A DNA stretch of 64,000 bases from Paenibacillus sp. V4I3 (GTDB lineage: Bacteria; Bacillota; Bacilli; Paenibacillales; NBRC-103111). The stretch covers positions 6,918,501 to 6,982,500 of the forward strand of contig NZ_JAUSZA010000001.1 of NCBI RefSeq assembly GCF_030817215.1, in the 5' to 3' direction. Positions 30,356-39,421 of this stretch are shown piece after piece. The position numbers were made by a program, and so were the translations under genes. Numbering within the stretch: the first letter of the stretch is position 1; every line of letters starts with the position of its first letter. The notes under the pieces are model-generated. The model had not been told where the DNA came from. It worked only from the letters and a program-made list of their open reading frames with translations, and made no database searches.

Positions 30356-32524
30356 TCATGAAAGTCGTTTTAGTCGGATCAATTTACTGTCGAAATCGCC
30401 TGTTAGCTTTAGGGGCAAACCGACGTTCATCAAGTTTCTGCCCTTGAATCGTATTGGTTGATTCTCGAGGTCATTCACTTGATAATCTGCATGCCGATCT
30501 AACCCTTGAAGACATAATCTCGGCAATTCGTTGGCAAAGCGTTGCGCGTGCAAAAAAATAAATACAACGGCTTCACAGCCATCTTGACTTAAATATTGGA
30601 ATGCGGCAAATTGGGATTCACGAAGTGTTTGTAATCGGAATAAATATCCTGTCGCTATAACCGGCCTGATTTCTTTGTATAATTGGATAAAGGAAGATGC
30701 CTCTTCGAACTCCTCATCCGACCAATGCTTTAAATTAGCTCCTATTCCTAATCCGCCCATCATCGCACTATGAAACCGGAAGGATAAGGGCAACTTTCTT
30801 CCATTTAAACTGTGAGGCGAATCTGTAACCCAACACATCATGATTTGAGGACTGTATACGTAAGCAAAGCCCTCCTGTATGCTCAACCGATCGAAGGCGT
30901 CGGTATTGTCGCTTGGCCATACCTGATCCGCATACCTCAACATGCCAAGGTCGATTCGCGATCCACCGCCAGCGCATGCTTCGAACTCAACCTCTGGGAA
31001 CCTTATTCTTAATTCAGCCCATATCTCATATAAGCTTTGTATATGCCTAATCCATATGGCGTTATGGGGTTTTAGGAAATCGTCACCTGTCCCTGGCTCT
31101 GTAATTGTACGATTCATGTCCCATTTAATAAACGAAATCTGATAAGTACTTAACAGCGTTGTCATAAAATCTAAGATAAATTGTTTTACTTCCGTTTTAC
31201 CCAAATTCAACATAAATTCATTTCTAAGCTGTGTGCCCTCACGTGTAGGGAATTGATAGATCCAATCCGGGTGTTCCCTGAAAAGGTCGCTATCGGGATT
31301 CACGGCCTCTGGCTCTACCCATATGCCAAAATCCATCCCTAAGCTCAAAACTTCATCAATCAATTCCTGCAGGCCGTTTGGAAATTTTTCAGGGTTTACA
31401 TACCAGTCTCCAAGTCCCCTCTTGTCGCTATCTCTGCTGCCAAACCACCCATCATCCACCACAAACAGCTCTGCTCCAAGTTTGGCGGCAGCTCTTGCCA
31501 GCTCCTTTTGCCCACTGGCATTCACATCAAAATAGGTTGCTTCCCATGAATTATATAAAACCCTCCGATGACCATGGGATGGAAATATAAATTCCCTTTG
31601 ATAACTATGCAGGATTCGACTCATCTCACCAAAACCATTCGAGGTGTAACCTCCTATAAAAGTAGGAGAAGTTAACGCTTCTCCGCCTTGCAGCAAAACC
31701 GAACAATCAAAATCGTTCATTCCCCCGACAACTCTCAGGTTATTAAAATTCGTCTTCTCGGCAACAATTTTCCAATTCCCGCTCCAACCCAACATACCGA
31801 ACCAAACCTTGCCAGAAAACTCATCCGATTTTCCATTATCGATCGCAAACCAGGGGTTCGCGTGCGGCCCTGTGAAGCCTCTTCTCGATTCAAGAATTTT
31901 CTTGCCTTCCGTCAATCTCGCTTCTCTCAACTGGAACTCCCCGGCCCATCTTCCTGTAACGTGTGTCAGGCGATAATCGGAGAGAACGGGCAAAGACCAT
32001 GCAGCGGACATCATTTGCTCGATAACCAGATCATCTTTGCTTTGATTCAATACTTCTGCATATCGCTCAATTAAATCATGATCAGCAATAACGCTATAAT
32101 AAATTTTCACCCATAAATCATAATGCACGTCTTTGAAAGTAATAACCAATGTCTCCGTGGAACGGTTTGGCACTTTTTCCGATGCGTCATCCCGTTCTTT
32201 ACTTTGTATAGCATAACCGATGTATGTCATTTTCAAATCTCTAACGCCGTCATGAAACCGAACTTTCAAACAAGGTTCGACATAGCTGCATCCACCTGCA
32301 TAGCTATATTCCTCCTTTTCCCTTTCAACCTCAGCATCAAATGAGCTGTGGTGGCTGCTTTTCAGAAGAAACGAGCATTCCCTCGCATCAACAGTTTCTC
32401 CCCAATAGGCCTGCTGCAATATCCCCTTTTCATTGATGCCGAAGAGATAGGAGGTGCGTTTCGTTTGAATTTCGAACAATTGCAAATCTTCGTGAAATGT
32501 TATCGGCAAGACAGACACCCTCAT
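30356..32524 (-). CDS. GH36 alpha-galactosidase
   Basis: The 722-residue protein has the length and layout of bacterial GH36 alpha-galactosidases: N-terminal beta-sandwich, TIM barrel and short C-terminal sheet. The nucleophile is Asp 469 in FIKWDMNR and the acid/base Asp 539 in WPSDNTD; FEACAGGGSRIDLGML also matches the family. No signal peptide is seen, so it acts in the cytoplasm on alpha-galactosides (raffinose, melibiose or galactomannan fragments) brought in by the adjacent importer. It is the last gene of that operon, 28 bp after the second permease. Confidence 0.93.
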   Translation of the reverse strand: MRVSVLPITFHEDLQLFEIQTKRTSYLFGINEKGILQQAYWGETVDARECSFLLKSSHHSSFDAEVEREKEEYSYAGGCSYVEPCLKVRFHDGVRDLKMTYIGYAIQSKERDDASEKVPNRSTETLVITFKDVHYDLWVKIYYSVIADHDLIERYAEVLNQSKDDLVIEQMMSAAWSLPVLSDYRLTHVTGRWAGEFQLREARLTEGKKILESRRGFTGPHANPWFAIDNGKSDEFSGKVWFGMLGWSGNWKIVAEKTNFNNLRVVGGMNDFDCSVLLQGGEALTSPTFIGGYTSNGFGEMSRILHSYQREFIFPSHGHRRVLYNSWEATYFDVNASGQKELARAAAKLGAELFVVDDGWFGSRDSDKRGLGDWYVNPEKFPNGLQELIDEVLSLGMDFGIWVEPEAVNPDSDLFREHPDWIYQFPTREGTQLRNEFMLNLGKTEVKQFILDFMTTLLSTYQISFIKWDMNRTITEPGTGDDFLKPHNAIWIRHIQSLYEIWAELRIRFPEVEFEACAGGGSRIDLGMLRYADQVWPSDNTDAFDRLSIQEGFAYVYSPQIMMCWVTDSPHSLNGRKLPLSFRFHSAMMGGLGIGANLKHWSDEEFEEASSFIQLYKEIRPVIATGYLFRLQTLRESQFAAFQYLSQDGCEAVVFIFLHAQRFANELPRLCLQGLDRHADYQVNDLENQPIRFKGRNLMNVGLPLKLTGDFDSKLIRLKRLS

Positions 32525-32552
32525 CTTTGTATTTTTTAGATCCTCATTTTAC

Positions 32553-33371
32553 TTACCCTTTAATTGCACCCGCAGTAATTCCTTTTACGATAAATTTCTG
32601 CATCAGCAGGAAGAAGGCAATGATTGGAATCATCCCCATCACGGCGTAGGCAAAAGCCAAATTCAGGTCACTACTATACTGGCCGAAAAAATAATACTGC
32701 TGTAAAGGGATTGTACGAAATTTATCTTTTTGGAGAAAAAGCAATGGAAGCATGAAATCATTCCATATATAAAGGGTATTTAATACCATTACTGTGGCCG
32801 TTACCGGCTTTAATAGGGGGAAAATAATTCGAAAAAATATACCAGGAACAGAACAACCGTCAATTTTGGCAGCTTCTTCAAGCTCCCTCGAAATCGCTTT
32901 AATAAATCCGGTATAAAAGAAAACGCCAGTTTGTACGCCTGCGCCACCATAAAGAAGAATGATGCCCCAATGCGTATTAATCAGATTCAAAATTTTCCCC
33001 AGTTTATAAAGCGGAAGCATAGTGACCTGAAAAGGAACCATGATCCCCGCTAAAAATAAGAGAAAAATCAATTGATAGAATATACTTGATCTACGTGCGA
33101 TCGAATATCCGGCAAGAGACGAGACGGCAATGATGAGAAGAACGGATCCTGAGGTGATGATTAAACTATTCAGGAATGCCTTAGGGTAATGAGAAGTATT
33201 CCATGCATGAATATAATTCCCAAGGTGTAATCCCGCAGGAAGGGAATAAAAGGATAGGAAAGTTTCCTGGCTTGTTTTCAATGACATTAATAAAGCAACA
33301 TATAAAGGAAAAAGTACGACCAACGACAGTATCAAAATAATTGTAAATACAATAGCATGGGCCTGTTTCAC
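32553..33371 (-). CDS. Sugar ABC transporter permease, MalG/AraQ type
   Basis: A 272-residue inner-membrane permease with about six spans, an EAA-like loop (AAKIDGCSVPGIFFRIIFPL) and the C-terminal QKFIVKGITAGAIKG typical of the second permease in CUT1 importers. It starts at a GTG whose G is the last base of the upstream permease stop, indicating translational coupling. It pairs with the 33371-34252 permease. Confidence 0.93.
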   Translation of the reverse strand: MKQAHAIVFTIILILSLVVLFPLYVALLMSLKTSQETFLSFYSLPAGLHLGNYIHAWNTSHYPKAFLNSLIITSGSVLLIIAVSSLAGYSIARRSSIFYQLIFLLFLAGIMVPFQVTMLPLYKLGKILNLINTHWGIILLYGGAGVQTGVFFYTGFIKAISRELEEAAKIDGCSVPGIFFRIIFPLLKPVTATVMVLNTLYIWNDFMLPLLFLQKDKFRTIPLQQYYFFGQYSSDLNLAFAYAVMGMIPIIAFFLLMQKFIVKGITAGAIKG

Positions 33372-34252
33372 TATAATTCCACTTCCTTTTTTCTAAAAAT
33401 CCGAAGTTGGATCATCGTAACCAGAACCAGCAATATGAAAAAAATCATGGATAAAGCCGTACCGTATCCACCCTTATGAGAGGCAAAGGATGCCCTGTAA
33501 ATATAGGTCGATAGCACGTCAGTGGAAAAACCGGGGCCCCCGTTGGTTGTCACATACACTAAATCGAACACCTTGAGTGCTCCTGTTAACACCAGTACCA
33601 TATTAATTGTTATGGATGGTGCGATTAGCGGCAGTGTCACATGCCAGAATGTGTGTAAGATCCCTGCACCATCTATTTTAGCGCTTTCTACTAATTCACT
33701 AGGGATATTTTGTAACCCGGCAATATAAATAATCATCGGTGTGCCAATACCTTGCCAAACAGCAATTACAATAATTCCCCAAAGCGCATAGTTAGGGTTC
33801 CCTAACGGACTCGTTACACTTTCAACTCCAAACAGTTTAAATAAATTAGGTACACCTTTGCTGTAGTTATAACTCCAAACAAATCCGGATAAAACGATGG
33901 AAATTACGCTCGGCAAAAAGAAAATCGTTCTAAATATGTTTCTGAACTTGAGGAACGAATCCAGAACAAGCGCGAGTAATAAAGATATGAGATTGACCAG
34001 AAAGGTCAAAATGATTGCATATTTGAAAGTGTTCGTTAACGCCCTCCAGAAATCACTATCCTTAATAGCATGAACATAATTGTCCCAGCCTATATAATGG
34101 AGCGTTTGGGAGACACCATCCCAATTGGTAAAGGAATATTTGACTCCCATGACTAGTGGAATTACAACGGCAAATAGAAATAAACACAATCCCGGAATTA
34201 CAAACAAAATGTACCAAGACTCAGCTCGCCAAGTGCGTTTCAAAGCTTTCAT
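33371..34252 (-). CDS. Sugar ABC transporter permease, MalF/AraP type
   Basis: The ATG at 34252 follows AAAGGA, giving 293 residues. It has six predicted spans, an N-terminal SWYILFVIPGLCLFLFAVVI segment and an EAA-like loop (SAKIDGAGILHTFWHVTLPL). It forms the membrane channel with the next permease and receives substrate from the lipoprotein encoded at 34369-35706. No dedicated ATPase lies nearby, as is usual for MsmX-dependent systems. Confidence 0.93.
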   Translation of the reverse strand: MKALKRTWRAESWYILFVIPGLCLFLFAVVIPLVMGVKYSFTNWDGVSQTLHYIGWDNYVHAIKDSDFWRALTNTFKYAIILTFLVNLISLLLALVLDSFLKFRNIFRTIFFLPSVISIVLSGFVWSYNYSKGVPNLFKLFGVESVTSPLGNPNYALWGIIVIAVWQGIGTPMIIYIAGLQNIPSELVESAKIDGAGILHTFWHVTLPLIAPSITINMVLVLTGALKVFDLVYVTTNGGPGFSTDVLSTYIYRASFASHKGGYGTALSMIFFILLVLVTMIQLRIFRKKEVEL

Positions 34253-34296
34253 GATCCAGTCCTTTCTTGAAGATAACAGCAAATAGAAAAATTGAA

Positions 34297-34339
34297 GAGT
34301 CTGTCAGACGAAGGAAATCATTGAACGTCTAACAGACTC
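34297..34339 (-). promoter_or_regulatory. Hairpin between binding-protein gene and permease gene
   Basis: GAGTCTGTCAGACG and CGTCTAACAGACTC pair with one bulge around a 15-base loop. Its place and shape parallel the hairpin at 12991-13014 in the first transporter operon, suggesting higher output of the binding protein. Confidence 0.65.
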
Positions 34340-34368
34340 CTATGCCATCACATCAAAGTTACTTAAGC

Positions 34369-35706
34369 TTATTTATGATTCTTTTGTACCCAATCGTCCA
34401 TATCTTTAATAATTTCATCCGCGGTCATCTTATTAAAAAAATATTTTTGCAAGTCTTGACTGAATTGACCGCCCCAATCAATGGTCGTTTTTGCCAAATA
34501 AGCCTGAGAATTATAGATATTGCCTGCTTCGATATAAGGCTTTAAATCGTCGACCGCCGGAGCAATATTGGTGCTCGAGCCTTTGACATAGCTGAGCGAT
34601 TTAACATTACTGACCCAAGCATCTCCACCTACTTTACTTCCCATGAAGGCCAGGAATTTCAAAGCCGCTTCTTTATGCTCCGTTTTGCTGCTAACAGCCA
34701 GAGAAGCATCCGGGTTAAATTCAAGTTTGTTTTTGCTTGTATCGTTGCTAAACGGATAAGGGAAATAACCTACGTCATTTTTGTAGAAGTCTGGATTCTT
34801 TTTCTCAATGTCCTGCAGCGGCCATGTCCCCATGTACATCATCGCCGCATCACCCTTGGCAAACAAATCGACTGCGCCGTTATAATCCACACCAAGCTGA
34901 TCTTTGTTTCCATATTCAAAATATTGTTTGGCATGATCGATAGTAACTTTCACCGCAGGGTTATCCGCGAATTTAACCTGACCCTTCTCGATTTTCTCGA
35001 AAAAGTCAGGTTGATTGGCGATAAGTGCCGTATTGCTAGGAAGATCACGAGTACTCCACATGGCAAGCGGCCAACCATCCTTCCAACCGAGGGCAAATGG
35101 AGTTTTACCTGAATCCTTGATTTTTTTTGCTACTGCCATAAGAGCATCCCAGGTTTTAGGAATCTCTAAGCCCAGATCTTTGAAAATTTTCTTATTATAA
35201 AATACGGCAATAGGGCCGCTATTTACCGGCATGATGTAATTTTTCCCATCAGTTGCTTGATCTTTGAGAACAGACGGTTCAAAGTTTTTCATAAACGGTT
35301 GATCTGTAAGGTCAAGCAAGTATCCGCCATCCACAAGCGATTTGGTATTGCTCCCGGAATTGAGTGAAAATACGTCGATTACATCCCCGCTAGCTACTTT
35401 TGTTTTTAACAGCGTATAGTAATCATCATACTTCACCGGCTGTACTTCAACCTTAATGTTCGGATTTTCTTTCTCGAATTGGTCGACAATTTTCTGAACG
35501 CCATCGGTGACGTCACTCTTGAAGTGCATGAAAGAAATTGTAACCGGAGCTTCCTTTTTCTCGGTCTTGTTTGAACTTGAAGAAGTCGCCGTAGCGCTCC
35601 CCGCTAGAGAGGATTCGGAAGAATTCTTGGTATCCGTGTTTCCGCACCCCGCCAATAAGCTTGTAAAAAGGAGGGTACATAATGTAATGCGGATTTGTTT
35701 TTCCAT
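34369..35706 (-). CDS. Extracellular sugar-binding lipoprotein, CUT1 family
   Basis: The ATG at 35706 has an AAAGGGGAA site. The 445-residue protein begins with a signal peptide ending LLAGC, the lipobox, and a Ser-rich tether. The mature part shows the family 1 binding fold (VTISFMHFKSDVTDGVQKIV, NSGPIAVFYNKKIFKDLGLE, GDAAMMYMGTWPL). It captures alpha-galactoside-type oligosaccharides for the two permeases. The gene starts the operon and follows the two-component system, which probably controls it. Confidence 0.93.
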   Translation of the reverse strand: MEKQIRITLCTLLFTSLLAGCGNTDTKNSSESSLAGSATATSSSSNKTEKKEAPVTISFMHFKSDVTDGVQKIVDQFEKENPNIKVEVQPVKYDDYYTLLKTKVASGDVIDVFSLNSGSNTKSLVDGGYLLDLTDQPFMKNFEPSVLKDQATDGKNYIMPVNSGPIAVFYNKKIFKDLGLEIPKTWDALMAVAKKIKDSGKTPFALGWKDGWPLAMWSTRDLPSNTALIANQPDFFEKIEKGQVKFADNPAVKVTIDHAKQYFEYGNKDQLGVDYNGAVDLFAKGDAAMMYMGTWPLQDIEKKNPDFYKNDVGYFPYPFSNDTSKNKLEFNPDASLAVSSKTEHKEAALKFLAFMGSKVGGDAWVSNVKSLSYVKGSSTNIAPAVDDLKPYIEAGNIYNSQAYLAKTTIDWGGQFSQDLQKYFFNKMTADEIIKDMDDWVQKNHK

Positions 35707-35833
35707 GCCAGTTCCCCTTTTCTTCATTCATGTATAGATGAACGTATCGTTCATCTGTTTCTGATTGTATCGAAATGCTCTTGATGCAGTAATACAAAAT
35801 CTTGTGAAGCAGATGTTCATTATTTTGTAATTC

Positions 35834-37420
35834 CTATACGCTTTCACTCGATTCCCGGTATTCCGTGGGCGTTTGACCTGTGAATTTCTTAAACACTTGA
35901 CTAAAATACCTTTGGTTTTCATAACCGATTAATTCAGCAATTTCATTAACCTTTCGGTCGGATGAACTGAGCAGTTCACATGCTTTCTCCATACGAAGCC
36001 TGGTCAAATATTCGATAAAGTTCTCATTGGTGAATGCCTTGAACAACTTACTAAAGTAGCTAGGATCAAGGTGAAACCTCATGGCCACATCGACCAAGCT
36101 TAATTCTTCAAAATAATGCTTGCTTAGAAAATTGGTAATCTCATGCACCGGAAACGAGGAATCTTGATCGCCCAAATGCAAGAAAGCTTCTGAAATCAGA
36201 GTACTCAACTTATGAATGCATATCGTTAATTCTTCTATATCCAGCACATGCTGAAGGACTTGAAAATCAGAAATTGCCTGATTGGAATAAGAAATTTCCT
36301 TCATACCACTAGCTATGATTTCCGACAATTGTATATACTCAAAATGAACCTCTTGGATAAGAATATCCTTGCAAAGAGCAATTTTTCGCAAGAAATGCTC
36401 AAGCATACTTTGGATTACCTTCTCATTTTTGTTAACGAATGCCTGCTTCATCGTCTTCAAATCAAAGATAGTCAGGATCTCTGCATGGGAGGGCGCAATC
36501 ATTGAGTCTGCCGTAGAAACGAACAAGCTGGATATATGGAATTTATTATTCCACAGCGCTGTAAGCGCTTCATCATATGCGGCAGGCAGTGTTTCTAACC
36601 TTTCATACGCACGACTGATTCCTGCAACAATGTTCACCTTTAGCATATCGAGCACAGCATGTTGAAACTCGCCTAATATATCCCCGATACCCGCGGCCTC
36701 CAAGTAAGCCGAAGGCATAATTACACACAATTTCATCCTGTCGTCGGCCGTAAACATTAACGGAACATCACTTTTGAGAATGTCAGACAAAATATTTTCC
36801 AGACTAAACATTAGTAAATCGGCGTTGCCGTGAAATTTACTTACTGCCACTTCATTAAACTGTCGAAATGTCAACATGACCATACGGTATTTTTCAAAAG
36901 CATGGACGATTTTAAAACCTTGCAATTGCTTCGCCATATCAGACTGATTCGAAATTCGCTTTTGGGAAACATGCTGCAAAAAAACCTCCCGCTTTAATTT
37001 CCAAGCCGAGTTCGCATGATACTGCTGCTGAAGATCATCCACATCTTTTTGTATAGTCTCTATAGCCTTAGTGATGGCGTTCTTCAAATCCAGAATTGAT
37101 ACGGGCTTAAGGACATAATCGCACACCTGGTACGTTAAGGCTGCCTTTAAATATTCAAATTCCGAATACCCGCTGATAACAATGACCTTGATCTCCTTAT
37201 GCAGCCTAAAGAGATTTTCCAAAAATTGTTTACCATCCATAACCGGCATATTCATATCCGTCACAACAATATGAGGCTTGCTGTACTGTAGCAGCTGTAG
37301 CGCTTCTTCCCCATGCTTGGCTTCTGCGACAACTTCAACATTTGCAGAAAGCTCTTCAATTAATTTGCAAATCGCTTTTCTTCCCCACTGTTCGTCATCG
37401 ACAACCATCACTTTATACAT
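35834..37420 (-). CDS. YesN-type response regulator with AraC DNA-binding domain
   Basis: The ATG at 37420 follows AGAGGGAA and overlaps the kinase stop by a few bases. The 528-residue protein has a receiver domain (DDEQW; phospho-acceptor Asp 55 in IVVTDMNMPVMDG), a long middle domain and a C-terminal AraC pair (DVAMRFHLDPSYFSKLFKAF, IAELIGYENQRYFSQVFKKF). It is intact, unlike its counterpart at 14947-16402. It probably activates the neighbouring importer and alpha-galactosidase operon. Confidence 0.93.
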   Translation of the reverse strand: MYKVMVVDDEQWGRKAICKLIEELSANVEVVAEAKHGEEALQLLQYSKPHIVVTDMNMPVMDGKQFLENLFRLHKEIKVIVISGYSEFEYLKAALTYQVCDYVLKPVSILDLKNAITKAIETIQKDVDDLQQQYHANSAWKLKREVFLQHVSQKRISNQSDMAKQLQGFKIVHAFEKYRMVMLTFRQFNEVAVSKFHGNADLLMFSLENILSDILKSDVPLMFTADDRMKLCVIMPSAYLEAAGIGDILGEFQHAVLDMLKVNIVAGISRAYERLETLPAAYDEALTALWNNKFHISSLFVSTADSMIAPSHAEILTIFDLKTMKQAFVNKNEKVIQSMLEHFLRKIALCKDILIQEVHFEYIQLSEIIASGMKEISYSNQAISDFQVLQHVLDIEELTICIHKLSTLISEAFLHLGDQDSSFPVHEITNFLSKHYFEELSLVDVAMRFHLDPSYFSKLFKAFTNENFIEYLTRLRMEKACELLSSSDRKVNEIAELIGYENQRYFSQVFKKFTGQTPTEYRESSESV

Positions 37421-39200
37421 GATTATTCCCTCTCTTTGCATATGGAATGGTGATATAGACGCTAGTTCCTTGGCCCAAGATGCTCTCAACATGGATGCCA
37501 TACATTGACCCATATACCATTTGCAGTCGCTCATGTACATTTTTCAAGCCAATCGAAACGCCTGAATAAACAGACAATGATTTTTGATCTAATACATCTT
37601 GCATTTCAGCGAGTAGATTTGCTTCAATGCCAGGACCGTCGTCTTTAACCAATATTATGATGTTATTGGTATCCCTGATCGCAGATATGTGAAGATGAAG
37701 CTCTCTTTTAACTGTCTTCCCTAAAGAATGGATAATTGCGTTTTCAATAATGGGTTGCAGGACAAAGCGTATCATAGGATAATCCCTAAACTCTTCCGCC
37801 ACATCGATCTCTGTTTGCAAAAGCTCCTCAAACCGAAACTTTTGGATATACAAATAATTATTAATATGAAGCAATTCAGCGCCTAAGGTCGATTCCTTAT
37901 TCCCTTCATAGAAGCTGTATCGAAACATATCTCCTAGCGCTCTGCACATTTCGTGAATTTCATATTCTCCGTTCAGCACCGCTTTTCCGCCAATGGTCTG
38001 CAGCGTGTTAAACAGAAAATGAGGATTGATCTGGGTTTGAAGAGCAATGATTTGCGCTTCTTTATTGCGTAATTTCATTTCATACTCCGATTCGATCAAA
38101 TCGCTAATTTTTCGGGTCATGAAATTAAAATTTCTTGATAACTGCGAAATATCATCGCTCCAATCATTCACTTTTAACGAAACGGCAAAATTTCCATTCC
38201 GCAGGGCGCTCATAGCCCTACCTAACAATTGAATCGGTTTGGTAATATAGTGCTGCGACATTAATGAGAATAAATAGATAATCAAGATCACTACAAATAG
38301 AATTAATAAAGTAAGGTTAAAAATATATTTACGGTTTTTATTCAATTCTGTGCTGGGGTAAACAATATCCAGCTTCATGTTACCGTGATCCAGATAGGAT
38401 GTACCGATCAATAATTCGCGCTGGTCATTAAATTTCAACTCACGTTTAACTTTGCTGATTGGTGTGGCGGGAATCGAAAAACCTTTTATATCCTGATCAT
38501 ACTTCGTATTGGTTTGATAAAAAATGTCCCCCCGCGAGTTTTGCAGGACAATCGCATTCGAAGCTCGATTATACTTTTCGACTATCTTCTGAACATCTTT
38601 ATTTTGTATGATAAAAAGAATGGTACCGATTTTATACTTGTAATAAGGATCGTAAACGGTAATCGCATAAACAAAAAAAGACTGCTCTAAGACAGAATCT
38701 TTGTAAGTCGTCATAAAGGTATGTTGAAACGGCAAATTCAACAGATCTGCCGAATGCGGGATTTCTTTTACCGGTTGAATTGAATCGTAAATACTTGCTC
38801 TGGACCAGCTTTCTTCGAGTGTATTCTTTTTCCCGTAAAGCATGATTTTAATAATGTCTTCGTTCTGGCTCTGCAGCAGCCTGAAATAATTGCTTAGGGA
38901 GTCTCTAACGTTGATGATGTCTGCGTTGTTATAATCGTTTCCATTTTCCATAAGATTCATAATATTTTTAAAACCGTATACCTGAAGGGCCGAATAAGAA
39001 AAATTACTGAAATACTTATCCAGATATTCGCTCAAATAATCAGCGTTCTGATCTGCGTTGCGATACATCGTAGTCTCCAATAATTCTGTACTGGTTTTAT
39101 AAAATAACATGGCTAACAAAAGTAACGGAATCATTGAAATAACCACACTGATCCAGACAATTTTCGTTTTGATGCTTCGATTCAAGAATAGCTTAATCAT
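37413..39200 (-). CDS. YesM-type sensor histidine kinase
   Basis: The 595-residue protein starts after AGGGGGC. It has a membrane helix near 14-34, an extracellular sensor region, a second helix near 290-312, a HAMP domain, the His kinase motif QINPHFLFNTLQTI and an HATPase domain (VKDDGPGIEANL, GVSIGLKNVHERL). It is the partner of the overlapping response regulator and is divergent from the secreted glycosidase at 39422, so both sides of this promoter region may respond to the same sugar. Confidence 0.93.
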   Translation of the reverse strand: MIKLFLNRSIKTKIVWISVVISMIPLLLLAMLFYKTSTELLETTMYRNADQNADYLSEYLDKYFSNFSYSALQVYGFKNIMNLMENGNDYNNADIINVRDSLSNYFRLLQSQNEDIIKIMLYGKKNTLEESWSRASIYDSIQPVKEIPHSADLLNLPFQHTFMTTYKDSVLEQSFFVYAITVYDPYYKYKIGTILFIIQNKDVQKIVEKYNRASNAIVLQNSRGDIFYQTNTKYDQDIKGFSIPATPISKVKRELKFNDQRELLIGTSYLDHGNMKLDIVYPSTELNKNRKYIFNLTLLILFVVILIIYLFSLMSQHYITKPIQLLGRAMSALRNGNFAVSLKVNDWSDDISQLSRNFNFMTRKISDLIESEYEMKLRNKEAQIIALQTQINPHFLFNTLQTIGGKAVLNGEYEIHEMCRALGDMFRYSFYEGNKESTLGAELLHINNYLYIQKFRFEELLQTEIDVAEEFRDYPMIRFVLQPIIENAIIHSLGKTVKRELHLHISAIRDTNNIIILVKDDGPGIEANLLAEMQDVLDQKSLSVYSGVSIGLKNVHERLQMVYGSMYGIHVESILGQGTSVYITIPYAKRGNNHV

Positions 39201-39421
39201 GCTGCTAGCCCCCTATAATTCTTCTCTTATTCTAACTTAGGGAATCTGATATACAATCCAACAATTTGTATTTTTGATGTTCATTATATTGTTTCACAAA
39301 AATTTTAACATAGAAAGCACAAAATCTTTTATTCCTCCCTCCCCCTCCATTATCTAAAATAAATTCATGGCTAACGAATTGATGAGCCGTAATACAATTA
39401 GAGAGGTGCGTTGGAAATATC